Source of the DNA: Woeseia sp034521225
GTDB lineage: Bacteria > Pseudomonadota > Gammaproteobacteria > Steroidobacterales > Woeseiaceae
DNA length: 64,000 nucleotides
NCBI GenBank assembly: GCA_034521225.1
Contig: JAXHMR010000027.1
Coordinates: 62,001 to 126,000 of the forward strand
Reading direction: 5' to 3'
A program made the position numbers and the translations under genes. Under the pieces are notes generated by a model. That model saw nothing but the letters and a program-made list of their open reading frames with translations. It did no database searches and had not been told where the DNA came from. Of the stretch, positions 1-9,063 are shown piece after piece (the stretch's first letter is position 1; each line of letters opens with the position of its first letter).

Positions 1-649
1 ACGTTTGCCGGGATCGTCACAGCACCGCTGCAAAAAAGCGTGATCAATGACGCTGGCATCCCGTTTACCGGCCACACCGAGTACCTCGCGAAACTGACGT
101 CGGTCGATACGCCCGTCATGCTCCTCGTCGCGGGTGAACTCCGGGTGGCGCTCGCCAGCACCCATATGCCGCTGTCGGCGGTACCCGCTTACCTGACACA
201 AGAGCGGCTCTCCGCTGTGCTGGACGTGCTGCACAAGGACCTTCGCAAGCAGTTTCGGCTGCCCGATCCGGAAATCATCGTCTGCGGCCTGAATCCGCAT
301 GCCGGGGAAGGCGGACACTTAGGCTTTGAAGACCGCGACATTATCGCGCCGGTGGTTGCCACCGCGCGCGCGAGCGGCATGCGGGTCCGCGGTCCGCTGC
401 CGGCTGACACAGCCTTTACGCCGGCCGCCGGCAAGGCGGATGCCATCCTCGCGATGTACCACGACCAGGGATTGCCGGTCGTCAAATACGCAGGCTTCGG
501 CAACGCCGTCAATGTCACGCTTGGACTGCCGGTCATACGCACGTCGGTCGATCACGGCACAGCGCTGGACCTTGCCGGTACCGGCAAGGCTGAAGCCGGC
601 AGCATGATTGCCGCGGTCCAGCTTCGCCGAGAAACTGGCCGCGAGGTGA
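1..649 (+). CDS. pdxA: 4-hydroxythreonine-4-phosphate dehydrogenase, 3' part, frameshifted near its end
   Basis: PdxA oxidises 4-phosphohydroxy-L-threonine in the deoxyxylulose-5-phosphate-dependent route to pyridoxal phosphate. The window opens inside the gene. Recognisable family motifs are GIVTAP near base 10, the metal-binding histidine context FTGHTEY, the GLNPHAGEGG segment, and MYHDQGLPVVKY with its conserved His. Near base 624 one extra C shifts the frame. Removing it restores the ending QLAEKLAAR with a TGA at 647-649. Left uncorrected, the reading frame runs straight into rsmA and looks like a fusion. The restored stop overlaps the rsmA GTG start (GTGA), a typical operon overlap. 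The identity is secure. The frameshift is probably a sequencing error. Confidence 0.93.
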
Positions 650-1464
650 GCAGCTCGCACCGGCCGCGCAAGCGGTTCGGACGACATTTCCTCAGGGACC
701 CGGGGGTAATCAGTGACATCGTGCAGGCGATTTCACCGCAGAGCGACGATGTGCTGGTCGAGATCGGTCCGGGCCAGGGTGCGATCACCGAACCACTTGC
801 GCGGCTGGCCGGTACCCTGCATGCCATAGAGTTTGACCGGGATCTCGTGCGGTCACTGCGGACCCGGTACCGGGACGTTGCAAACATCGAACTGCACGAA
901 GCCGATGCCCTGCGCTTCGACTATTCGAGCCTCGGCGATGCGCTGCGTGTCGTCGGCAACCTGCCCTACAACATCTCTACGCCGCTGCTGTTTCACCTGG
1001 TTACGCACCGGCACGCCATTCGCGACATGCACTTTATGCTGCAAAAGGAAGTCGTCGATCGTATGGCGGCCGTGCCCGGCAGCAAGGCTTTTGGCCGCCT
1101 GACCATCATGCTGGGGTGTTTCATCGAAGTTGTGCCGCTGTTCGACGTCCCTGCGGAGGCGTTTGAGCCACCACCGCGCGTCGTATCGTCGGTCGTCCGG
1201 CTGGCGCCGCTACCAGAGGGCCATTTCCTCATCGAACAACCGGATCTGCTTGCAGCCATTGTGTCCCAGGCGTTCTCCCAGCGCCGGAAAACACTGCGCA
1301 ACGCGCTACGTGCCCGCGCGGGCGACGCCATCTTGCGTGATGCCGGCATCGATCCGGGCGATCGTGCCGAACAGGTGCCGATCGCGGCGTGGGTCGAGCT
1401 GGCAAACCGATTGGGCCGGCTGCAAGAAGAAGACCCATCCGGCGTGCCCCGTGATGTAAAATAG
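646..1464 (+). CDS. rsmA: 16S rRNA dimethyladenosine transferase RsmA (KsgA)
   Basis: RsmA uses S-adenosylmethionine to dimethylate two adjacent adenosines in the 3' terminal hairpin of 16S rRNA during 30S maturation. The 272-residue protein begins with GTG. The first conserved block is RKRFGRHFL, followed by the SAM-binding motif EIGPGQGAITE and the catalytic motif NLPYNIST. The C-terminal region AFSQRRKTLRNAL is typical of the family. The GTG at 646 was chosen because it sits just before the family N-terminal motif and overlaps the corrected pdxA stop. The pdxA-rsmA-apaG-apaH order matches that of Escherichia coli. The gene is intact. Confidence 0.96.
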   Translation: MSSSHRPRKRFGRHFLRDPGVISDIVQAISPQSDDVLVEIGPGQGAITEPLARLAGTLHAIEFDRDLVRSLRTRYRDVANIELHEADALRFDYSSLGDALRVVGNLPYNISTPLLFHLVTHRHAIRDMHFMLQKEVVDRMAAVPGSKAFGRLTIMLGCFIEVVPLFDVPAEAFEPPPRVVSSVVRLAPLPEGHFLIEQPDLLAAIVSQAFSQRRKTLRNALRARAGDAILRDAGIDPGDRAEQVPIAAWVELANRLGRLQEEDPSGVPRDVK

Positions 1465-1500
1465 CCGGGCACCAACGGAAGGAGGCAGGACAGCAGACGA

Positions 1501-1989
1501 ATGGAAACCGGCACCGACAAGTACGAAATCAGCATCGCAGTCGCCACCGACTACGTCGTCGAGCAGTCCGAGCCCGATGTTGGCCGCTATGTCTTCGCCT
1601 ACACGATCACTATTGCCAATGTCGGCGACAAGGCAGCCCGGCTCCTGAGCCGTCACTGGGTGATTACCGACGCCAACGGCAAGGTCCAGGAGGTCAGCGG
1701 TGACGGCGTCGTCGGCGAACAGCCGCGCCTGAATCCCGGTGAATCGTTTCGCTATTCGAGCGGCGCGGTGCTGGAGACGCCGGTCGGTGCCATGCAGGGC
1801 CGTTACCGCATGCAGGCCGACAACGGCACCAGCTTCGATGCGCCGATTCCCCCGTTCACACTCGCGGTGCCCGGCGTTCCGCCGCTGGCTTTCGCGCCAC
1901 CTTCGGCTCTGACATGTCGGAGCCGCGCAGGGACAGGACAGATCAGTTTTGGCGGTATACGCAATCGGCGACCTGCAGGGTTGCTATGA
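1501..1989 (+). CDS. apaG: ApaG domain protein with an abnormal C-terminal extension
   Basis: ApaG is a small fibronectin-III-like beta-sandwich protein encoded before apaH in many proteobacteria. Its biochemical role is poorly defined. The first ~120 residues match the family: YVFAYTITIANVGDKAARLLSRHW, then GVVGEQPRLNPGESFRYSSG, then GAMQGRYRM and FTLAVPG. ApaG usually ends about there (~125 residues). Here the frame continues for about 37 more residues of unconvincing, arginine-rich sequence and overlaps the start of apaH. A frameshift just after FTLAVPG (about base 1870) is likely, but a native extension cannot be excluded. An AAGGAGG Shine-Dalgarno sequence lies upstream at 1479-1485. Confidence 0.88.
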   Translation: METGTDKYEISIAVATDYVVEQSEPDVGRYVFAYTITIANVGDKAARLLSRHWVITDANGKVQEVSGDGVVGEQPRLNPGESFRYSSGAVLETPVGAMQGRYRMQADNGTSFDAPIPPFTLAVPGVPPLAFAPPSALTCRSRAGTGQISFGGIRNRRPAGLL

Positions 1990-2761
1990 CCCGTTCCGTC
2001 GCCTCCTCGACAAGATCCACTTCGATCCGGCGAACGACCGCATCTGGCTGGCGGGCGACCTTGTCAATCGCGGCCCGAAGTCCTTAAAGACGCTGCGTTT
2101 CGTAAAAAGTCTCGGCAACTCGGCGTCCGTCGTACTCGGCAATCACGACCTGCACCTGCTCGCGCTTGCGAATGACATTGGCGTGCGTCCGAACCGCTTC
2201 GATTCGATGTGGAAGGTGCTGGCGGCCGACGACTGTGACGAACTGCTCGACTGGCTGCGTGCGCTGCCGCTGGCACATTACAGCGATGAACTGAATACGT
2301 TGATGGTGCATGCCGGCCTGCCGCCGCAATGGACCATTGACGATACGCTCGCCCATGCCGCGGAAGTCGAGGCCGTATTGCGCTCCGATGACTTTGTGGG
2401 CTTCCTGGAAAAGATGTACGGCAACCAGCCAAATCGCTGGTCGGATACGCTCGAAGGCAGGAAGCGGTTACGCTTTATCGTCAATTGCCTGACGCGCGTC
2501 CGCATGATTGCTGCCGATGGCACGCTCGATTTCCAGCACAGCGGCCCGCCATGCGACGCGCGCAAGGGGTTGCTGCCCTGGTTCCGCGCACAGAACGCTG
2601 CATGGCGCGGTACGCGCATCGTGTTCGGACACTGGTCGGCGCTGGGACTCGTGGTCGAACCGGATCTGATCTGCGTCGACACGGGCTGTGTCTGGGGTCG
2701 CGCGCTGACCGCGGTACGCTTGAACAAGAGCAGCAAGGTGCGCCGCGTAAAGTGCCGCTGA
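1949..2761 (+). CDS. apaH: Symmetrical bis(5'-nucleosyl)-tetraphosphatase ApaH
   Basis: ApaH hydrolyses diadenosine tetraphosphate to two ADP, limiting this stress-associated nucleotide, and can also remove Np4 caps from RNA. It is a calcineurin-like metallophosphatase. The metal-binding motifs are visible in order: GDLQGCYDPF near residue 7, GDLVNRGPKS near 36 and GNHDLHLL near 65, with later histidine motifs VHAGLPP and FGHWSALG. The 270-residue length is normal. The start is a TTG directly before AVYAIGDLQG, because no ATG or GTG lies in a suitable place. It overlaps the uncorrected apaG frame. The gene is intact. Confidence 0.95.
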   Translation: MAVYAIGDLQGCYDPFRRLLDKIHFDPANDRIWLAGDLVNRGPKSLKTLRFVKSLGNSASVVLGNHDLHLLALANDIGVRPNRFDSMWKVLAADDCDELLDWLRALPLAHYSDELNTLMVHAGLPPQWTIDDTLAHAAEVEAVLRSDDFVGFLEKMYGNQPNRWSDTLEGRKRLRFIVNCLTRVRMIAADGTLDFQHSGPPCDARKGLLPWFRAQNAAWRGTRIVFGHWSALGLVVEPDLICVDTGCVWGRALTAVRLNKSSKVRRVKCR

Positions 2762-2904
2762 GCGGCTCCGGCCCGGAAATCCCGCCCGTTCGCGGGCTGG
2801 CGTCTCGGTGTCCCCTGCGCGCACGACAGAGTACACTGATCCGGCGCACCACTGGGCGGTAAATGGTTGATATCTACTGGTGTCCTTTTCAGCATCGGCA
2901 AGTC

Positions 2905-3356
2905 ATGACTGACGCCCGCGGGATACCGTCCACAAAGCGCCGGCGCCGGTCGGCCCCTACCCGCACGCACGGCGTCATGGCAGCCTGCTGTTCCTGTCCG
3001 GGCTCGGGCCGCGGCCCGCAGGCGGCGGTCCGGTGCCGGGTGTCACGCTCGACGCCGACGGCAATGTCAGCGCCTACGACTTCGAGTCGCAGTGCCATGC
3101 GGTGTTCGCGAATGTGCGTGTCGTGCTCGAGAGTGCCGGTGCCGAATGGGCGGATCTCCTTGATATCACGGTCTATCTGACGGACATCCGGCGCGATTTC
3201 AGCGCGTTCAATCGCATTTATGGCGAGTATTTTGATAACGACGGACCGTGCCGAACGACGGTCGAGGTCACACGCCTGCCAACGCCGATCGCGATCGAAC
3301 TGAAATGCATCGCGACGATCGGTACCGGCAGCAGCGACAGCAACGGAGGCGACTGA
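2905..3356 (+). CDS. RidA/YjgF-family deaminase of the kynurenine operon (frameshifted near its start)
   Basis: This is a RidA-superfamily protein. In kynurenine or aminophenol operons, members of this family act as 2-aminomuconate deaminase or clear reactive enamines. The conserved body contains VGPYPHARR, LLFLSGLGPRP, FANVRVVLESAGAEWADLLDITVYLTD and the C-terminal CRTTVEVTRLP, which carries the ligand-binding arginine. The ATG at 2905 starts MTDAR, and a one-base deletion near 2920 shifts into the frame that continues DTVHKAPAPVGPYPH. Without correction only the fragment from 3033 is seen. It lies directly before the dioxygenase and decarboxylase genes, which favours a role processing the 2-aminomuconate branch. 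The exact substrate is an inference from context. Confidence 0.85.
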
Positions 3357-3358
3357 CC

Positions 3359-3878
3359 GTGCGCTCACTGCAGGCATTCAATTTCCAGCGATGGATAGAT
3401 GAACACCGGCACTTGCTCAAGCCGCCGGTATGTAACCAGCAGGTTTTCGATGACAATGATTTTATCGTCATGGTGGTCGGCGGCCCAAACTCGCGCAAGG
3501 ACTTTCATGCACGACGAAGGACCGGAGTTTTTTTATCAGCTTGAAGGCGACATGCTGCTAAAGACCATGCAGGACGGTGAAAAGGTCGACATCCCGATAC
3601 GCGAGGGCGAGATACTGCTGCTGCCGCCAGGGGTACCGCATTCCCCGCAACGCTACGCCGACACCGTCGGTCTCGTTGTTGAGCGCAAGCGCCTGCCCGA
3701 CGAACTCGATGGCTTCATGTGGTTCTGCGACAACTGCAATAACAAGCTGTACGAGGAATACCTGTACATCAGCGACATCGTCGGGCAGCTGCCGCCGGTC
3801 TTCGAGCGCTTTTACGGATCGATTGAGCACCGCACCTGCGACAACTGCGGGACCGTCATGCCTCAGCCTGTGCGATGA
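3359..3878 (+). CDS. nbaC: 3-hydroxyanthranilate 3,4-dioxygenase (frameshifted)
   Basis: This cupin enzyme opens the ring of 3-hydroxyanthranilate with O2 to give 2-amino-3-carboxymuconate semialdehyde. The GTG at 3359 follows a GGAGG at 3345-3349 and starts VRSLQAFNFQRWIDEH. The cupin metal-site region is split by a one-base indel near 3510. Upstream is VGGPNSRKDFH and downstream is HDEGPEFFYQLEGDM, which carries the conserved Glu; PPGVPHSPQR carries a conserved His. The C-terminus has the bacterial rubredoxin-like iron site, seen as two CxxC pairs (CDNC near the middle and CDNC at the end). It lies 2 bases after the RidA-like gene and 10 bases before the decarboxylase. Function is confident; the frameshift is probably technical. 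Confidence 0.93.
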
Positions 3879-3888
3879 ACCGTTGCAC

Positions 3889-4900
3889 ATGCTGAAGATC
3901 GACATTCATACGCACATTCTTCCGCGGGACTGGCCCGATCTCCGCGAGCGCTACGGTTATGGCGGTTTCGTGCAGCTGGAGCACGGCCCGGGATGTTCGC
4001 GCATGCTGGTCGACGGCAAGCACTTCCGGGACGTCGACGCCAATTGCTGGGATGCCGATACGCGTCTCCGGGACTGCGACGCCTGCGACGTCGATGTGCA
4101 GGTACTGTCGACGGTGCCCGTCATGTTCAGCTACTGGGCCAAACCGGCCGACACGCATGACCTGAGCAAGATACTGAATGACCATATTGCCGGCCTCGTC
4201 AGACGACTGGCCGCGGCGGTTCATCGGTCTTGGCACTGTGCCGATGCAGGATGCCGATCGCGCTATAGAGGAACTGGAACGCTGCATGTCGTCGGGCCTG
4301 GCCGGGATACAGATAGGCTCGCACGTTAACGGCTGGAACCTCGATGACGAGCGAATATTTCCGGTACTCGAGGCAGCGGCCGACCTCGGCGCCGCGGTTT
4401 TTGTGCACCCGTGGCAAATGCTTGGCAGTGAGCGCATGGGACTCTACTGGATGCAATGGCTGGTTGGCATGCCGGCAGAAACGGCGCTGTCGATCTGCTC
4501 GTTCATTTTTGGCGGTGTATTTGAACGACTGCCGAAACTGCGCGTGGCATTCGCGCACGGCGGTGGTGCCTTTCCCGGGCTGATCGGTCGGCTGGAGCAT
4601 GGCTTCAATGTGCGCCCCGACATCGTCGCCACCAACAACGAGCGAAGTCCACGCGAGTACATCGGCCGCTTCTATGTTGACTCGCTGGTGCACGAACCGG
4701 CCATGCTGCAGTACATGATCAACCTGTTCGGCGCGGACAACATTGCGCTGGGCAGTGACTACCCGTTTCCGCTCGGCGAGCACCATCCCGGGGAGCTGAT
4801 CGAATCAATGCCGCTTGATGACACAACACGTGACTGGCTGCTCGCCGGCTCGGCGCTTGCGTGGCTCAATCGCTCGCGGCAGGAATACGACGTCCAGTGA
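3889..4900 (+). CDS. nbaD: Aminocarboxymuconate-semialdehyde decarboxylase (frameshifted)
   Basis: ACMSD is a zinc-dependent amidohydrolase-fold decarboxylase. It converts 2-amino-3-carboxymuconate semialdehyde to 2-aminomuconate semialdehyde, diverting carbon from quinolinate/NAD to catabolism. The N-terminal metal motif DIHTHILP is at residues 4-11. Further family features are QLEHGPGCSRM, the histidine in FAHGGGAFPGLIGRLEHG and the aspartate in ALGSDYPFPLGE. A one-base indel near 4200 breaks the frame between NDHIAGLV and DDWPRRFIGLGTVPMQDA. Restored length is about 336 residues, normal for the family. The TGA at 4898-4900 overlaps the GTG of kynU. Presence of this enzyme argues for degradation rather than NAD synthesis. 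Confidence 0.94.
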
Positions 4901-6179
4901 ACGAGCACCAGCCATTCGAAGCGACGATGGAGTACGCAGAAGGGCTGGATGCGGCCGACCCGCTGCGGCCGATGCGCGCTCAGTTTCGTCTGCCGCAGGA
5001 TGATCGCGGTAATGACGCGATCTACCTGTGCGGCAATTCGCTTGGCCTGCAGCCGCAGCGCGCGGCTCAGTATGTGCAGCAGGAACTGGATGACTGGGCT
5101 CGACTCGGCGTTGACGGACACCTGAAGGCGCGCCGCCCATGGCTCAGCTACCACCGGCAGGCCACGGCAGGCCTTGCCTCCCTGTGCGGCGCAAAGCCCG
5201 CGGAAGTTGTTGCAATGAATACCCTTACCGTAAACCTGCACCTGCTGATGGCGAGCTTCTATCGCCCGACGCAGCACCGCTGCAAGATCGTGATCGAGTC
5301 GCTGGCTTTTCCGTCGGACCGGTTCGCGGCGCAGTCACAGTTGCAACTGCACGGCTTCGACCCTGGCAAAAACCTGCTCGAGTGGGCTCCGCACGGCGGC
5401 AGCCAGGAATTGCACATCGATGATTTGCGGGCCCTCCTCGACAAGCACGGTGACGAGGTCGCACTGCTGCTGTTGCCGGGCGTCCAGTATTACAGCGGCC
5501 AGGTGCTGGACATGGCGAAGATATGCCGGCTGGCGCGCGACGCGGGCTGCGCGGTCGGGCTCGACCTTGCGCATGCGATCGGCAACGTGCCGCTTGCACT
5601 CCATGACTGGGCACCGGACTTTGCCGCCTGGTGCAGTTACAAGTACCTGAACGGCGGCCCCGGCGCGATCGCGGGCGCCTTTGTGCATGAGCGGCACCTG
5701 GGTGGCGATGCGTCGCGCACGCTGCTCGGCTGGTGGGGCAACCGCGAACAGACCCGCTTCAGGATGAAGCCCGAGTTCGAACCGGAGACTACCGCCGAAC
5801 TCTGGCAGTTGAGCAATCCGCCGGTACTGTCGCTCGCGCCGGTCATTGCGTCGCTGTCACTATTTGATGAAGCCGGTATCGGGCCATTGCGTGCCAAGTC
5901 GCTCAGACTCACGGGTTTCCTCGACTTCCTGCTACAACAGCGTGTCCCTGATCGCGTATCGTCGATAACGCCACCGGATGCGCGCGGCTGCCAGATGTCG
6001 CTCGTCGTAAAGCCCGGGTCCGGCACTGCACGTGCCGTGTTCGACCGGCTGACGGCGCAGCACGTCGTGGCTGACTGGCGCGAACCGGATGCCATTCGCG
6101 TCGCGCCGGTGCCCCGTACAACAGTTACACGGACGTATACCGATTCATTGAGCGGCTCGAGCGGGCGCTGGCCGAATGA
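4897..6179 (+). CDS. kynU: Kynureninase (frameshift near C-terminus)
   Basis: Kynureninase is a PLP enzyme that cleaves kynurenine or 3-hydroxykynurenine to (3-hydroxy)anthranilate and alanine. Visible signatures are YLCGNSLGLQP near residue 45, MNTLTVNLHLLM, FPSDRFAAQSQL, LPGVQYYSGQ, the conserved DLAHAIGN and the PLP-lysine motif SYKYLNGGPG. The GTG at 4897 overlaps the stop of the decarboxylase gene. A one-base deletion near 6113 (after RVAPVP) puts the last ~20 residues out of frame. Restored, they read YNSYTDVYRFIERLERALAE with TGA at 6177-6179. The downstream monooxygenase starts immediately after, so the two are almost certainly cotranscribed and consecutive in the pathway. Confidence 0.95.
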
Positions 6180-7554
6180 GTGTCGAACGCCGCGTCGACA
6201 GTGAACATCATTGGCGCGGGCCTGTGCGGCAGCCTGTTATCGATGCTGCTGGCGCGGCGCGGCCACGCTGTCCGCGTTCATGAACGGCAGCCGGATCCGC
6301 GCCATCAACGGGTTGCGCGGGGCCGCTCGATCAACCTTGCCCTTGCGGCGCGCGGAATCCGGGCGCTGCGGCACGCGAACGTCTTCGAACCGGTCGAGAA
6401 ACTGCTGGTGCCGATGCGCGGCCGCATGATCCATCATCCGGACGGCAGTACCGAGCTGCAGCCGTATGGCCAGCGTGCTCACGAGGTCATCTACTCGGTA
6501 TCGCGCGCCGGAACTCAATCGCATCCTGTCAAACCACGCCGAGCAGAATTTCGGCGTGGATTTTCAATTCGGCTGTGCGGCCGGGGGCTACGACACGGAA
6601 ACGGCGTCGCTCCGGCTCGCGAATGCGGATTCCGGCGAGGAGCATGTACTCGATACGGCGCCGCTGATCGCCGCGGACGGCGCAGGTTCGGTGGTCCGGC
6701 GCGCCTACGACAGCGCCAGCCATATTGCGCCGACGGAGCAATTACTGCCGCATGGCTACAAGGAACTGACCTTGCCGGCTGACAGCAACGGCAACTTCCG
6801 CCTGGCGCCGGATGCACTGCATATCTGGCCGCGTGGCGGCTACATGCTGATCGCACTGCCGAATCCCGGCGGCGACTTCACGCTCACACTATTCCTGCCA
6901 AACACGGGCAACCCATCGTTCGAAATACTCGAGTCCAGCAACGACGTCGAAACGTTCTTTGCCGGGCAGTTCTCCGATGTCCGCCCGCTGCTGCCGGCAC
7001 TGACTGAAGAATTCGCGGCAAACCCGGTCGGCCTGCTGGGTACCGTACGTTGCCGGCACTGGCATGACCGGGGCCGGATGCTGTTAATAGGCGATGCCGC
7101 GCACGCGATCGTGCCGTTCCATGGCCAGGGCATGAACCTGGCCTTCGAGGACTGCGTGCTGCTCGACCGACTGCTCGAGTCAGGCGGCAGCTGGGATGAC
7201 GTATTTGCAAAGTTCGAAGCAACCCAACTCGTCAACGCCAATGCCATTGCCGACATGGCGCTCGACAACTACGTTGAAATGCGCGACCGGGTACGTGACC
7301 CGAAGTTCGTCCTGAAAAAGGAACTGGCGTTCGAGCTGGAACGCCGGTTGCCGGACCACTTCATCCCGCGCTACTCGATGGTCATGTTTCACGACGACAT
7401 CCCCTACGCCACCGCCCAGCAACGCGGCGCACTGCAGGCGGACCTGCTCGAAACCCTCGTGACCGGATGCGACCGCCTGGCCGACATCGACCTGGACCAC
7501 GCCGAACAGGCGGCGCGCCAGTCGCTGCCACCGCTTGCCACCACTACCGACTGA
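6180..7554 (+). CDS. kmo: Kynurenine 3-monooxygenase (frameshifted)
   Basis: KMO is an FAD- and NADPH-dependent hydroxylase that converts L-kynurenine to 3-hydroxykynurenine. The start is taken as GTG at 6180, directly after the kynU stop, giving the Rossmann FAD motif IGAGLCGSLL within the first 20 residues. GRSINLALAARG follows at about residue 45. The second FAD motif GDAAHAIVPFHGQGMN lies near residue 305, and the C-terminus resembles the membrane-associating part of KMO. A one-base insertion near 6510 separates the SVSR part from PELNRIL. Restored length is about 457 residues. It is the last gene of the kynurenine operon and ends 8 bases before a palindromic repeat element. Confidence 0.94.
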
Positions 7555-7562
7555 CCAGCGCG

Positions 7563-7745
7563 GGATCATCCATGAACGCTTCGACTACAGGCCGGGAGCT
7601 GGCGCACCGGGAGGGCTTTTCAGGATGCTGTGAATACGTCCCGTGCACAGCTCTGTGCCGGACGTCCGAAGTCCGCACAGCCCTGAAAAGCCCTCCCCGG
7701 GGTACGCCTCCGCCCCGACCACTATCGTGCGTTCATGAATAATCC
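7563..7745 (-). repeat. Palindromic intergenic element family I, copy A (inverted, degenerate)
   Basis: This 183-bp element fills the gap between the convergent kmo and folA genes. Its right end carries the terminal repeat CGTTCATGAATAATCC. The left end is the diverged counterpart GGATCATCCATGAACG. The internal outer stem GAGGGCTTTTCAGG pairs with CCTGAAAAGCCCTC. Its inner hairpins appear in the opposite order to those of copies at 35122, 42705 and 50116, so it lies in reverse orientation and is the most diverged copy. It has no credible open reading frame. It could act as a bidirectional terminator for the two flanking genes. Confidence 0.9.
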
Positions 7746-7755
7746 GCGCGGAGTC

Positions 7756-8247
7756 TCAGATTGCGACACGCTGCAAGACCGCGAAGCTGAACCCCACCGG
7801 TCGTTCATCAGCAACCGGAAACTCCTCAAACTCAACAACCTGCCACTGCGCCTCATCCAGCACCGGAAAGAACGCATCGCCTTCCGGCTCTGCCTGCACC
7901 CGCGTCAGGTAGATGCGGTCGGCGAGCGGCAGCATTTGCTGGTAAATGCGCCCACCGCCGATGACCATGACCTCGCCTGCGCCCGCGGCCAGGTCGAGCG
8001 CGGCGGCGGGCGTAGCGACAACATCGCAACCGGGCGCGCGATAGCCCGACTGCCGGCTGATGACGATGTTGCGGCGGCCGGGCAGTGCGCGCCCGATAGA
8101 CTCATGAGTCAGCCGGCCCATGATGACCGGTTTGCCCATTGTCAACTCACGGAAACGTCTCATGTCTTCCGGCAAGCGCCATGGCAGCTTGCCGGCGTGC
8201 CCGATGACGTTGTTGGCCGCCGCGGCGACAATAAGGGATACGCCCAA
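7756..8247 (-). CDS. folA: Dihydrofolate reductase
   Basis: FolA reduces dihydrofolate to tetrahydrofolate with NADPH, regenerating the cofactor oxidised by thymidylate synthase. The 163-residue protein begins at TTG (8247) with GVSLIVAAAANNVIGHAGKLPW, the usual DHFR N-terminus with its substrate-binding Trp. MRRFRELTMGKPVIMGRLTHESIG and the NADPH-site motif VIGGGRIYQ follow. A GGAGG Shine-Dalgarno is visible just upstream, after the thyA stop. Without correction for an indel in thyA, the frame reads as a thyA-folA fusion. The restored thyA stop and the independent ribosome-binding site argue for two separate proteins in one operon. Confidence 0.95.
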   Translation of the reverse strand: MGVSLIVAAAANNVIGHAGKLPWRLPEDMRRFRELTMGKPVIMGRLTHESIGRALPGRRNIVISRQSGYRAPGCDVVATPAAALDLAAGAGEVMVIGGGRIYQQMLPLADRIYLTRVQAEPEGDAFFPVLDEAQWQVVEFEEFPVADERPVGFSFAVLQRVAI

Positions 8248-8264
8248 GTCCGGTCCCTCCGCGG

Positions 8265-9062
8265 TCAGACGGCGACAGCCGCGCGAATATGCGGGTGTGC
8301 CTCGTAGTCTCTCACGTTCGAAGTCATCGTACCGATAATCGAACAGCGAATCCGGCCGCCGCCGAATGACAAGCTCCGGCAACGGCAGAGGCTCTCTCGC
8401 AAGCTGCTCATCCGCCTGCTCGATATGATTGGCATAAAGATGACAGTCGCCACCGGTCCAGATGAAATCACCGGGGACGAGATCCGTCTGCTGCGCAACC
8501 ATGTGGGTCAGCAGTGCGTAGGAGGCGATATTGAACGGCACACCGAGAAATATATCGGCACTGCGCTGGTAGAGTTGGCAGGAAAGCCGCCCGTCCGCGA
8601 CGTAGAACTGGAACAGGCAATGGCACGGCGGCAGTGCCATGCGCGGCACCTCGCCGACGTTCCACGCTGAAACAATGTTGCGGCGCGAGTCCGGATTGGT
8701 CTTAAGTGTCTCGATGACCGCCGCGATCTGGTCCACGCTGCGCCCGTCCGCGGCTGGGCCAGCTGCCGCCACTGCACGCCATACACCGGTCCGAGATCAC
8801 CGTTTTCATCCGCCCATTCATTCCAGATCGAAACGCCGTTCTCCTGCAGGTAGCGGATATTCTGATCGCCGCCGAGGAACCACAGCAGCTCGTGGATGAT
8901 GGATTTCAGATGCAGTTTCTTTGTCGTGACGAGCGGAAAGCCGGCGTTCAGGTCAAAACGCATCTGGTGGCCAAACAGACTGAGTGTGCCGGTACCGGTG
9001 CGGTCCTCCTTGCGGGTGCCGCGCTCGCGTACCTCCTGCATCAGCGCCAGGTACTGCTTCAT
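8265..9062 (-). CDS. thyA: Thymidylate synthase (multiple frameshifts)
   Basis: ThyA methylates dUMP to dTMP using methylenetetrahydrofolate. Recognised pieces are MKQYLALMQEVRERGTRKEDRTGTGTLSLFG at the N-terminus, FPLVTTKKLHLKSIIHELLWFL, WNEWADENGDLGPVYGVQWR, the catalytic-cysteine segment PPCHCLFQFYV and PGDFIWTGGDCHLYANH. Extra bases near 8768 break the frame after GVQWR. Another near 8318, after RYDDFE, hides the normal ending VRDYEAHPHIRAAVAV and its TGA at 8265-8267. The gene starts one base after lgt stops, the same lgt-thyA arrangement as in E. coli, and is followed by folA. Identity is certain. The breaks look technical. Confidence 0.94.
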
Positions 9063-9063
9063 G

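Noticed and set aside
40..1464. Apparent PdxA-RsmA fusion protein of 474 residues
   Set aside because: Removing one extra C near 624 restores a normal PdxA ending and TGA overlapping the RsmA GTG start. The fusion is an indel artefact.
7735..8307. Plus-strand frame of 190 codons over folA
   Set aside because: It is antisense to a clear dihydrofolate reductase and has no family features.
7756..8772. Apparent ThyA-DHFR fusion, as seen in protists
   Set aside because: The order is ThyA then DHFR, opposite to protist fusions. Deleting one base near 8318 restores the ThyA ending AAVAV and a TGA, and folA has its own GGAGG site and TTG start.
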